Positions 22,123 through 30,375 of a stretch of 33,719 nt of DNA are shown one piece after another. The notes under the pieces were generated by a model. It was not told where the DNA came from. It made no database searches and was given only the letters and a program-made list of their open reading frames with translations. Both the position numbers and the translations under genes were made by a program. The stretch lies in the IMG/VR virus record IMGVR_UViG_3300017687_000010, positions 1 to 33,719 of that record. One strand, written 5' to 3'. Within the stretch, counting starts at the first letter, position 1. Each line of letters opens with the position of its first letter. The DNA is from a virus.

Positions 22123-22590
22123 ATGGGATACGTCCGCGAGGCCACCGCCCAAGACGCTTTTGAACTAGCCCCGAAACTGCGACAGGCCGACCTGGACGAG
22201 ATCGAAGCCCGTTCCGGCAGGGAGCCTATCAACGTGCTGCTCGAAGGAATCACCTATTCGGCAGTACCGGCCGCCGTGATCGGAGACAAGGAGGAAGTGA
22301 TCGCCCTGTTCGGCGTCACCCCCACACCGATGGCTGGCGTCGGGGCAATCTGGCTGCTTGGGTCGGATGGTCTCTGGACGTATCGCTGGCAGTTCCTCAA
22401 GGAGAGCCGCCAGTGGGTTGAAGACCTGAACAAGGCCTGGCCCGTCCTCTGGAACCTCGTCTACGCCGAGAACGAGCTGCACATCAAGTGGCTCAAGTGG
22501 CTTGGCTTCGAGTTCGTCAAGCTCCACGAAAAGTATGGAGTCGCCCAGAAACCCTTCTGGGAGTTCATCAGGAGAAACCCAGATGTGTGA
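22123..22590 (+). CDS. Internal virion protein gp13-like, GNAT-fold (155 aa)
   Basis: The protein begins VREATAQDAFELAPKLRQADLDEI and continues with GVTPTPMAGVGAIWLLGSDGLWTYRWQFL and then LHIKWLKWLGFEF, the pattern of T7 gp13 and of phage GNAT-like proteins. T7 gp13 (138 aa) is needed for assembly of the internal core. A transferase activity is not known in the T7 member. ATG 22123 has CAGGAGTT upstream. It overlaps gp14 by 8 bases. Confidence 0.82.
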   Translation: MGYVREATAQDAFELAPKLRQADLDEIEARSGREPINVLLEGITYSAVPAAVIGDKEEVIALFGVTPTPMAGVGAIWLLGSDGLWTYRWQFLKESRQWVEDLNKAWPVLWNLVYAENELHIKWLKWLGFEFVKLHEKYGVAQKPFWEFIRRNPDV

Positions 22591-23302
22591 ACCAACCACC
22601 CTGGCAGCCATTTCCATTGGCACCACGGTATTCACTACCGGCCTGAGCCTTGCCTCCCAGTACCAGCAAATCGCCGCCAACTACGACTACCAGGTCAAGA
22701 TGGCTCACTACCGGAACTCCATCTACGAGCAGCAGATGGAGCAGTCCCTGGGCAACCTCAAGACCCAGATGGCGTGGCAGGCGGCTTCCGTCAACTACCA
22801 AAACAAACTCTACCTGGAGAACGCCGAAGCAGCCAACCAGGCCTACATCGAGGAGGTCGCGGCTGTAGGGCAGCAGCAAGTCGAGGCTGGCGAGGCTGCC
22901 TCCCAGGAGCTGGAGGACATCCGCCGGGCCGCCCAGGAAAGGGTAGGCCAGGCCCTGGCATCCAACCAGTTCTCCGGCATGAACCTGGACGCCGTCCTGG
23001 CGGACACCTACCGGCAGGAGGCGCGATACCGCGACGCCGTCCTCTACAACCTGGATGTAGGCAACCGGCAGAGGGAGCGCAGCAAGGAAAGCCTGCGCCG
23101 TGGGGCTGAGAGTAAGATCAACGCCTTCACCTTCAACACCCCTCAACCCGCCCAGATGAACTTCCCGACCATGGCTGTAAGCCCGATACAGCAGCAGACC
23201 CTGGACTGGGGCAGCGCTCTTGGCAACATCGGCAACAGCGTGTTCGGCGCGTTCACCAACTTCGCAACCCGCGATCCCAAGACCGGCAAGTACACGTTCT
23301 AG
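22583..23302 (+). CDS. Internal virion protein B, T7 gp14 type
   Basis: The 239-residue protein has an N-terminal hydrophobic stretch (ISIGTTVFTTGLSLASQ) and then long glutamine- and alanine-rich helices, with NQFSGMNLDAVLADTYRQEARYRDAVLYN matching the gp14 pattern. In T7, gp14 is ejected first and inserts in the outer membrane. ATG 22583 has AGGAGA at 22570-22575; the frame is open to 22502, but that part is serine-rich noise over gp13. T7 gp14 is 196 aa, so this one is longer. Confidence 0.88.
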   Translation: MCEPTTLAAISIGTTVFTTGLSLASQYQQIAANYDYQVKMAHYRNSIYEQQMEQSLGNLKTQMAWQAASVNYQNKLYLENAEAANQAYIEEVAAVGQQQVEAGEAASQELEDIRRAAQERVGQALASNQFSGMNLDAVLADTYRQEARYRDAVLYNLDVGNRQRERSKESLRRGAESKINAFTFNTPQPAQMNFPTMAVSPIQQQTLDWGSALGNIGNSVFGAFTNFATRDPKTGKYTF

Positions 23303-23314
23303 CAAGGAGCAAGG

Positions 23315-25330
23315 ATGGCACCACTACAACTTAAGGAGCTGAAGGAAGCTCCGCGTCGCCGGGCGGCCGCCTCTCCTGTGGATATGTACAGCGGCTATGC
23401 GAAGGGCTACGCCCCGGCGCGTCCCGTGATGGACACCTTCATCGCACCCAGTGTTCTCCCGGCCAAGCCCGCCGACAGCAACCCGCTGGGCCAGCTCTCC
23501 AAGGCCCTGGCTACCGTCCAGCCCGGCCTGAACCAGTTCCTCAACAAGACGCATGAGGACGAGGGGAAGGCCGCCCAGGCCGCCGCCATCGAGGCCGCCA
23601 GGCTTCGCGAGAACATCGACGCGACCTGGGACGAGTTCTACCGGCGCAACCCCAACGCTCCCCGCGCCATGGACCCCAGGTTCAAGGCGGCCTACATGAG
23701 GGAGAATCTGCGGCTGAATGCTCAGACCTGGGGACGCACCCTGTTCGAGCAGATTCAGCAGAATCCTGACGGCATCCTGGACCCCGAGGCCAGCCAGGAG
23801 CAGGTAGAGGAGTTCCTCCAGAAGCAGGCCACCGGCCTTCTCAAGAAGTACGAGGACACCGACCCCCTGGCCAAGGCAACCGCCCTGCATCCGGTCATGG
23901 ACGACTGGCTCAACAAGGCGGCCGGGAAGATCACCCAGCTGCGCCTCCAGCGCCTGGAGGATGCCCGCTACGAGACCGCCTCCCAGACCTTCACTGAGTG
24001 GGTCAAGGCGGACCTGGAGTCCAACGTCTCCGCCGAGCAGATCGGCCGCCGCATCGCGCTCCATGCCAAGGAGCTGGTCAAGTCCGGCCTGAATGGCACC
24101 AAGGTCAACGACCTCATCTGGCAGTCCTACGTCGCCCTGGCGACCAAGCTGGATGATCCCGACCTGGCTGTCGAGCTGGCCGCCGCAACCAAGACCCGAC
24201 CGGACGATCCGAAGTCTCCCAACCTCCTGGACATCGGCAGGATCGGCATCAGGGCCGACTCCCTTAAGGAGTCCCTGACCAACCAGAAGCTGGAGCGTTA
24301 CCGGCTGGCCAGGGCGCAGGAGAAGGACCGCCGCGACGAGGCTGTCCGCGTCCTGAGCAACACCCTGGCCGACCGCCTGAACGAAGACCCCCTAGCCGAC
24401 GTGACCGACCTGCGCGAGAAGGCGCGGGCGCAGGGCGTCCTGGCTCAGTTCGACGCGACCCACCACACCATCCGCAAGGGGATGCTGGAAAGCGCCGAGG
24501 TGGCCTACGACGATCCTGAGACCGTCCGGTCGATCCGCACTGCGATGAACCGGGGATATCATGAGCTGGCCCGCAAGCTGGCCGACGTGGCCGCCCGCGA
24601 CCGCAAGCTCAAGAGTACGACCTACCGCTCCATCCAGGCCCGCCCCAGGACCGAGGAGAGCTACGAGCGGAAGGTCACCGCCTACGAAAGTTACTCCCGC
24701 TACCGCGACATGCTCCTGGAGCGCGTCAAGCGGACCTTCACCACCGGAGACGCCAACCCCCTCACCGGGACCAAGCAGCTCTCCCCCGAGGGTCTCGACC
24801 TGATCGACGACATCAACCTGGAGTGGTCCGACGAGATGAGGGAGTGGCTCAAGGAGTACCGGCAGGAGCATGACGGCGCATACCCGTCCGACCTGGAGGT
24901 CTCCCGCAAGGCCCGCGACCTGTTCAAGGAGATGCGGAAGTCCATGCCCAAGCCGCCCGACAACGGGCTGAGCCTGAAAAGCCCCAGCGCAGAGGCGGCG
25001 GCGGCCAAGACCGGCGGACAGCAGACTCAGCAGCAGCAGGCTTCCCCGTTCCCCACGAAGCTCAACATCGCCCTGAGCGATCTCAGCTCCAGCACCCAAG
25101 GCGCAGGCGACGCCCCGGTTGATGACCTGGCCGTGATGGTCCAGGAGCAGCTGGGCCTACTGTACCCCTCGCAGGGTGCCCGCCTGGTGCAGAGCCTCAA
25201 GTCGATCCTCAAGAGCCAGTACGACTTCCCTTACGACGAAACCAACCCCCATCACCAGCAATACCTCCGAGCTGTCATCGAGCAGTACCTGCCCCTGTGG
25301 CGGTCGGAGAAGGAAGGGAGCGGGGGATAA
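23315..25330 (+). CDS. Internal virion protein C, T7 gp15 type
   Basis: This 671-residue protein (T7 gp15 is 747 aa) is almost all helical and lies between gp14 and gp16. In T7, gp15 forms the periplasmic tube of the ejectosome and binds gp16. Recognisable features are the N-terminal KLEEAPRRR-like basic segment (KELKEAPRRRAAASP), the helical repeats in the middle and a glutamine-rich linker near residue 565-575. ATG 23315 has AAGGAGCAAGG upstream. Assignment relies on position, length and composition. Confidence 0.88.
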   Translation: MAPLQLKELKEAPRRRAAASPVDMYSGYAKGYAPARPVMDTFIAPSVLPAKPADSNPLGQLSKALATVQPGLNQFLNKTHEDEGKAAQAAAIEAARLRENIDATWDEFYRRNPNAPRAMDPRFKAAYMRENLRLNAQTWGRTLFEQIQQNPDGILDPEASQEQVEEFLQKQATGLLKKYEDTDPLAKATALHPVMDDWLNKAAGKITQLRLQRLEDARYETASQTFTEWVKADLESNVSAEQIGRRIALHAKELVKSGLNGTKVNDLIWQSYVALATKLDDPDLAVELAAATKTRPDDPKSPNLLDIGRIGIRADSLKESLTNQKLERYRLARAQEKDRRDEAVRVLSNTLADRLNEDPLADVTDLREKARAQGVLAQFDATHHTIRKGMLESAEVAYDDPETVRSIRTAMNRGYHELARKLADVAARDRKLKSTTYRSIQARPRTEESYERKVTAYESYSRYRDMLLERVKRTFTTGDANPLTGTKQLSPEGLDLIDDINLEWSDEMREWLKEYRQEHDGAYPSDLEVSRKARDLFKEMRKSMPKPPDNGLSLKSPSAEAAAAKTGGQQTQQQQASPFPTKLNIALSDLSSSTQGAGDAPVDDLAVMVQEQLGLLYPSQGARLVQSLKSILKSQYDFPYDETNPHHQQYLRAVIEQYLPLWRSEKEGSGG

Positions 25331-25340
25331 GGAGAGATAA

Positions 25341-28300
25341 GTGGCTGAACTAGACCTCACCAACGTTGTCAGCCAGATTCCTGGTGTCGCCCCGACCATC
25401 ATCCGCCCTGATCAAACCCAGCCCCAGAACAATGACCCCGGCGTGGGCGACTACGCCTGGGACGCCGCCAAGGGTGTCGTCGGCGGAGTGCGCGACGCGG
25501 CCCAGGAAACCATCGACTTCGGCCACACCATCGTGAACGGCATTGATGATGTCCTGGGAACCGACGCCATCAACGACCAGACCCCATCCTGGCTGACCCT
25601 TCCCGAGGTCCACACCGAGACCGTGGCCGGTGACATCACCAGGGGCGTTTCCCAGTTCCTGGCCGGGTTCATCGGCGCGGGCAAGTTCATCAAAGTGGCC
25701 AAGATCGGCGGCATGATCGCCAAGACCGGCTCTGCCGCCAAGTTCATCCAGCCCGCCGTCCAGGGTGCCATCGCGGACTTCACCGTGTTCGACCCCCACG
25801 AACAGCGCCTGTCCGACCTGGTGGAAAAGCACACGCCCTTCGGCAGCGCCCTCACCAGATACCTGGCGTCCGACCCCAACGACTCCGAAATGGAGGGGCG
25901 CTTCAAGCAGGTGCTCGAAGGTATGCTGGTCGGGGGGATTACCGACGCGGCCCTGACCGGATTCCGTGGCCTCAGGAAGTTCTACCACCTGAAAAGCACC
26001 GATCCGCAGGCGGCAGCTAAAGTATTTGCTGAAAGTGCGGATGAAGTAGATTCTCTAACCAAGCAGCTCGACGAGGCTTACGCGGTCAAAGCGGCTGCCG
26101 AGGACGAGGCGGTCAACAAAGCCGCCGAGAGAATCTCCATCGGCTCCCGTGTGAAGGCCGCCGACAACGGTGCCGTCGGGACGGTCACCGAAATCGACAA
26201 GGTCAACCGCACCGCCAAGGTAGAGTATCTCGATCCCGAGACCAGCCGAGTCAAGTACGCGGACATCCCCCTTCAGCAGCTCGATGGCGACGCCTTCCGG
26301 CACGTTAACGCCGAAGTCCCCGAGCAGCTTGTCCGCGCTTCCAAGGACATGCCTGTCGAGGAGGCGGTGGACATCATCGCCGCCAAGAAGTCCATCAACG
26401 ACATCTCCCCCGACGACTTCAAGAACAAGTCCTTCGTGCAGTGGCAAGGGGCCAAAGACCTAGCCGCCTACACCGACGAGCTGATGGACGCCACCGAGCA
26501 TCTCCGCGAGACCAAGCCCTACGACGTGACCAAGTTCAAGGCGAGGGTGACCCGTGAGATGGATCAGCTGGGCGGCGACGTGGCTAGGGTTTTCGCTGGA
26601 GTCGAGAACGACGCCAAGGCCCTGCACAAGATGGCCGCCCGGTACAACATCATGTCCAGCGTCACCGAGGAACTGGGCCGCCGGACCCTCCAGCTGAGGG
26701 ACAAGGTCTTCAATGGCGCGGCCACCGAGGTGGAGGAGGCCATGTTCGTCCACCACGCCAAGCTGTGGGCCGAGGCAGCCAACACCCTCAAGAATGCCTC
26801 CCAGGCCTGGGGCAGCGGGTTCTACCACCTGCGCGGGGCGAACCGCAAGGTGCCCAACCTGAGCCTGGAGAACATCCGCGAGATCGTCACCAAGACCGGC
26901 GGGCGCAAGCAGGTCCACAAGCTGGCCCAGCAGATGAAGGCCGCCGACAATCCCAAAGCCATGCTTAACCTGCTGTCCGGCTCCAAGTGGGGCCGCCGCA
27001 TGGACGTGGCCAACGAGTGGTTCATCAACGCGATCCTCAGCGGTCCCAAGACCCACATGGTCAACACCATGTCCAACACCTTCAAGGCTCTCCTGACCCC
27101 GGCCGAGACCTACATCGGCGGGATCATCGAAGGTGGTCAGCGGGGCGCTGTCGCCCGGCGCGAGGCCGCCCAGATGTTCGTGGGCATGAAGGAGTACCTG
27201 TGGACCGCCACCAAGCTGGCCGCCAAGTCCTTCAAGATGGACCAGCCCATCCTGGACCCCATCGCCACTACCATGGACACCGGCTACATCCATGCCATCA
27301 GCTCCCGCAACCGTCGCCTGGGCCAGGGCCTCGAAGCTGGCCTCCGGGGCGGTGACCTGCGGGAGTTCATCGACAACACCCCCAAGTCCGGCCTGGACCA
27401 CCTCATCGACGGCATCGGCACCCTGGTGCGCCTGCCCACCCGCTTTATGATGGGCATGGACGAGCTGGCCAAGCAGGTCAACTACCGCGCTCATCTCCAC
27501 GCCAAGCTCTACACCGCTGGCCTGGACAAGGGCATCACCGATCCTCAGAAGCTGGCCGAGTTCATCGCGGATCAGATGGATCGAGCCTTCGACGAGGCCG
27601 GTGGTGCGCTGGCCAAGGACAGCCTGCAGTATTCCCGAAGGGTCACCTACACCGAGACCCTGGACCGGGGCTTCGGCAAGAGCCTGCAGGAGATGGCCGG
27701 GCGTTCCCCCTGGATGCGGCAGATCGTGCCGTTCATCCGCACTCCCACCAACATCATCCTGGATGTCTGGGATCACACCCCGTTCATCGGCAAGCACATG
27801 AAGCGCATGAAGGCCGACCTGGACTTCGCCTCTCATGGCGATCCCTCCAGAGTCGCCCTGGCCCGAGGCAAGATGGCTGTCGGCAAGCTGGTATGGCTGT
27901 CGGCCGCCACGGCGTCCATGTCCGGTATGCTGACCGGCGGCGGCCCCCGTGATGGAAAGAAGCGGGCGCAGCTGATGGAAACCGGCTGGCGGCCCTACTC
28001 GTTTAAGGTGGGTGACAAGTACATCCCCTATCAGCGGGTGGAGCCGTTCGGCACCGTCCTAGGTCTCATGGCTGACTTCTTCGACGTGGTCGGTAACGAG
28101 TACGACGACGATGAGGCCATCGGCCAGTTCGCTTCCGCCATGATCGCCTCCGTGGCCTCGAACATCACCTCCAAGACCTATCTCAAGGGACTGATGGACG
28201 CGACCAACGTGATGCACGACCCGGCCCGCTACGCCGAGTCCTGGGTGGCCCAGCAGGCCGCCGCCCGGCTGCCCTTCAGCTCTATGCTGGGGCAGATTAG

Positions 28301-28853
28301 GCAGGAGGTCGATCCCGCCCTGCGCGAAGCCAGGGGCATCGTGGACGCCATGATGAACAAGACCCCCGGCCTGAGCGACAACCTTCCGGCCAGGCGTTCC
28401 TGGGTGACCGGGGAGCCTCTGTACTACCCCGGCGGCTCCGGCTGGAATCCCTTCGCCGCGTCCGAGGCCAAGAACGACCCTGTCCTCTCCGAGCTGGCCA
28501 GGCTGGACCACGGGTTCAGCGGTCCTCCGAGGAAGGTCGGCGGCGTCGAGATCGACACGGCGCAGCACTCCCGCTACGCCGAGCTGATGGGCACGGTCAA
28601 GATGCAGGGCAAAACTCTGCATGAGTACCTGGGCGAACTCTACAAGAGCCAGGTCTACAAAGAGCTGCCTGATTCCACCAGCGAATACGAAGGAGGCAAG
28701 CTGCGTCTCACCAAGAAGGTGATCGGGGCTTACCAACGAGCGGCCCGCATGTTCCTCCTGCGTGAGGATCAGCAGCTTCTCCAAAAGGTACTGCAAGCCC
28801 GCCTGGAGCAACTTCAGCTCCTGCAGCGTCAGACCTCCGCACCTCAACAGTAA
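25341..28853 (+). CDS. Internal virion protein D, T7 gp16 type, without an N-terminal transglycosylase domain
   Basis: This 1170-residue protein is in the place of T7 gp16 (1318 aa), the inner-membrane part of the DNA ejection channel. The usual soluble lytic transglycosylase domain with its catalytic ES motif is not visible at the N-terminus; instead there are hydrophobic glycine-rich segments (AGFIGAGKFIKVAKIGGMIAKTG). A beta-rich segment at about residues 265-312 (GSRVKAADNGAVGTVTEID, then AKVEYLDP) looks like a KOW/SH3 module. Later segments NEWFINAILSGPKTHMVNT and PFIRTPTNIILDVWD are typical of phage internal proteins of this class. The start is GTG 25341 with AAGGAGAG upstream. Confidence 0.88.
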   Translation: MAELDLTNVVSQIPGVAPTIIRPDQTQPQNNDPGVGDYAWDAAKGVVGGVRDAAQETIDFGHTIVNGIDDVLGTDAINDQTPSWLTLPEVHTETVAGDITRGVSQFLAGFIGAGKFIKVAKIGGMIAKTGSAAKFIQPAVQGAIADFTVFDPHEQRLSDLVEKHTPFGSALTRYLASDPNDSEMEGRFKQVLEGMLVGGITDAALTGFRGLRKFYHLKSTDPQAAAKVFAESADEVDSLTKQLDEAYAVKAAAEDEAVNKAAERISIGSRVKAADNGAVGTVTEIDKVNRTAKVEYLDPETSRVKYADIPLQQLDGDAFRHVNAEVPEQLVRASKDMPVEEAVDIIAAKKSINDISPDDFKNKSFVQWQGAKDLAAYTDELMDATEHLRETKPYDVTKFKARVTREMDQLGGDVARVFAGVENDAKALHKMAARYNIMSSVTEELGRRTLQLRDKVFNGAATEVEEAMFVHHAKLWAEAANTLKNASQAWGSGFYHLRGANRKVPNLSLENIREIVTKTGGRKQVHKLAQQMKAADNPKAMLNLLSGSKWGRRMDVANEWFINAILSGPKTHMVNTMSNTFKALLTPAETYIGGIIEGGQRGAVARREAAQMFVGMKEYLWTATKLAAKSFKMDQPILDPIATTMDTGYIHAISSRNRRLGQGLEAGLRGGDLREFIDNTPKSGLDHLIDGIGTLVRLPTRFMMGMDELAKQVNYRAHLHAKLYTAGLDKGITDPQKLAEFIADQMDRAFDEAGGALAKDSLQYSRRVTYTETLDRGFGKSLQEMAGRSPWMRQIVPFIRTPTNIILDVWDHTPFIGKHMKRMKADLDFASHGDPSRVALARGKMAVGKLVWLSAATASMSGMLTGGGPRDGKKRAQLMETGWRPYSFKVGDKYIPYQRVEPFGTVLGLMADFFDVVGNEYDDDEAIGQFASAMIASVASNITSKTYLKGLMDATNVMHDPARYAESWVAQQAAARLPFSSMLGQIRQEVDPALREARGIVDAMMNKTPGLSDNLPARRSWVTGEPLYYPGGSGWNPFAASEAKNDPVLSELARLDHGFSGPPRKVGGVEIDTAQHSRYAELMGTVKMQGKTLHEYLGELYKSQVYKELPDSTSEYEGGKLRLTKKVIGAYQRAARMFLLREDQQLLQKVLQARLEQLQLLQRQTSAPQQ

Positions 28854-28865
28854 GACCAACCTAGC

Positions 28866-28889
28866 GGGTGGCCCCTTCGGGGGCCGCCC
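28866..28889 (+). terminator. Stable UUCG-capped hairpin between gp16 and tail fibre
   Basis: GGGTGGCCCC at 28866-28875 pairs with GGGGCCGCCC at 28880-28889, 10 pairs with one G-U, around a TTCG tetraloop. No T run follows; the fibre RBS starts two bases later. It may protect the mRNA ends, stop transcription partly, or be cut by RNase III. Confidence 0.7.
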
Positions 28890-28903
28890 ATCAGGAGATA
28901 AAT

Positions 28904-30067
28904 ATGCCTCTTTCGTACCAAGAGTACGCTGGGGATGGCCTCACCACGCAGTATGCCTTCACGTTCCCTTACATCAAGCAGGCCTACGTCCATGCGTATG
29001 TCTACGACCCGACCCTGAAAAGCAGACCGGAGGCAACGGACGAGGTGACCTTCAGCTGGGTGAACGCCTCCACCATCGAGCTTGCTTCCCCGGCTGCCGT
29101 CGGTAAGACCATCCGCATCACCCGAGAGACCGAGCGCACCAACCTGGTGAACTTTGAGGGTGGCAGCACCCTGACCGAGGCGGACCTAGACAAGAACGCC
29201 ACCCAGCTGATCCACATCGCCCAGGAAGCCGACGACGCGGTTACCGACCAGGTATCTGACGCCGAGGCGGCGAGAGATGCGTCCATAGCCGCCCAGGCAG
29301 CTGCGGAGATGGCGCAGTCCGCCGCAGAGACCGCCGAGACCAACGCGGAAGCCGCGCAGACCGGAGCCGAGGCCGCCGAGGCTAAGGCCGAGGACTGGGC
29401 CAACGAGGCGGAAGACGTAGAGGTCGAGACCGGCCTGTACTCCGCCAAGCACTACGCCGCCAAGGCCGATGCGTGGGCAAACGAGGCCGAGGATGTCGAG
29501 ATCGAGACCGGCAAATACTCTGCCTACCACCACAGGTCCAAGGCCGAGGACGCCCAGGCGGCCGCTGAGGCTGCCCTGGCCAGCGCCCATCTGCCCATCA
29601 TCCAGGCCGGGGACGCGGACAAGGCCCTTATCGTCAAGGATGACGAGTCAGGTTATGAGCTTGGCCTGGCTCTCCCCACCATCAACGCCGGGGACGCCGG
29701 TAAACACCTGGCGGTCAACTCCGGCGAGACCGGCCCCGAGTGGGTCGATCCCCCGTCTCCCATCAACGTCCGCACGGCTGTTCTCCTGGGCGCGGTCCAG
29801 GTAGACAGCGACGCCTTCATCATCCCCTGCGGCATCGCCGGGACCATCGTGAAGGTCGGTGCCCGCCTGCGCGGCGGAACCAGCTGCGCCGTGGCCTTCA
29901 AGCTGAACGGATCGACCTCCATCGGGAGCGTCACCGCGACCACGACCGGCGCGGAAAGCACCGTCAGTCAGGCCTGCGCCGCGCTTGATTACGTCCAACT
30001 GGATACCGGCACCCTGTCCGGCAGCCCGACGGACCTCACCGTTTACCTCTGGATTCAGCCCAGCTAG
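28904..30067 (+). CDS. Tail fibre protein with T7 gp17-type N-terminal domain (387 aa)
   Basis: Residues about 1-115 follow the T7 gp17 head-binding domain (YQEYAGDGLTTQYAFTFPYI, then TIRITRETERTNLVNFEGGSTLTEADLDKNATQ, then IHIAQEA). Residues 120-220 are alanine- and glutamate-rich and should form a trimeric coiled coil; they contain two copies of WANEAEDVE in units 26 residues apart. The last 90 residues are Thr/Ser-rich beta sequence. At 387 aa it is shorter than T7 gp17 (553 aa), so receptor binding is probably left to the glycine-rich protein at 30376. ATG 28904 has AGGAGAT upstream, after the UUCG hairpin. Confidence 0.9.
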   Translation: MPLSYQEYAGDGLTTQYAFTFPYIKQAYVHAYVYDPTLKSRPEATDEVTFSWVNASTIELASPAAVGKTIRITRETERTNLVNFEGGSTLTEADLDKNATQLIHIAQEADDAVTDQVSDAEAARDASIAAQAAAEMAQSAAETAETNAEAAQTGAEAAEAKAEDWANEAEDVEVETGLYSAKHYAAKADAWANEAEDVEIETGKYSAYHHRSKAEDAQAAAEAALASAHLPIIQAGDADKALIVKDDESGYELGLALPTINAGDAGKHLAVNSGETGPEWVDPPSPINVRTAVLLGAVQVDSDAFIIPCGIAGTIVKVGARLRGGTSCAVAFKLNGSTSIGSVTATTTGAESTVSQACAALDYVQLDTGTLSGSPTDLTVYLWIQPS

Positions 30068-30078
30068 GAGGACGCACC

Positions 30079-30366
30079 TTGGCTACTGGAGTGAAGATCA
30101 AAGTTAAGTATAAGGGCAAGTCCGAGACCGGCCCCGTGGTGACGGTCGAGTACACGCCGGTCACCGGACCGAATGCCGGGAAGACGATGGAATACACCAA
30201 GGCCTACCGGCCGGGTGCTGATGCCCGCGAAATCCTGGCGACTGCCAGGCAGGGCATCGAAAGCATCCTGACCGCCGAGGCTGCCCCTGAACCCGACCTG
30301 ACCCCCTACCTCGACAAAGAAATGGACCTCGCCGAGCTTCCTGCTGTGGAGGTCCAAGCCCTATAG
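30079..30366 (+). CDS. Protein of unknown function between fibre and glycine-rich protein (95 aa)
   Basis: The start is TTG 30079, with the perfect RBS AGGAGG at 30066-30071. The N-terminal half is basic and beta-like (GVKIKVKYKGKSETG, VVTVEYTP), the C-terminal half acidic and helical. No family is recognised. It sits between fibre and adhesin candidate, so it could join them or help their folding, but this is inference from position. A reverse-strand match to the phage promoter core lies inside it (30109-30119). Confidence 0.7.
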   Translation: MATGVKIKVKYKGKSETGPVVTVEYTPVTGPNAGKTMEYTKAYRPGADAREILATARQGIESILTAEAAPEPDLTPYLDKEMDLAELPAVEVQAL

Positions 30367-30375
30367 GAGACATCC

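Noticed and set aside
26460-27836. 458-codon open frame on the - strand opposite gp16
   Set aside because: Shadow of high GC3 in gp16; no motif and no RBS context.
29624-29635. GCCCTTATCGTC in the tail fibre gene
   Set aside because: Core match with no AATTAAG upstream, and it is explained by coding sequence.
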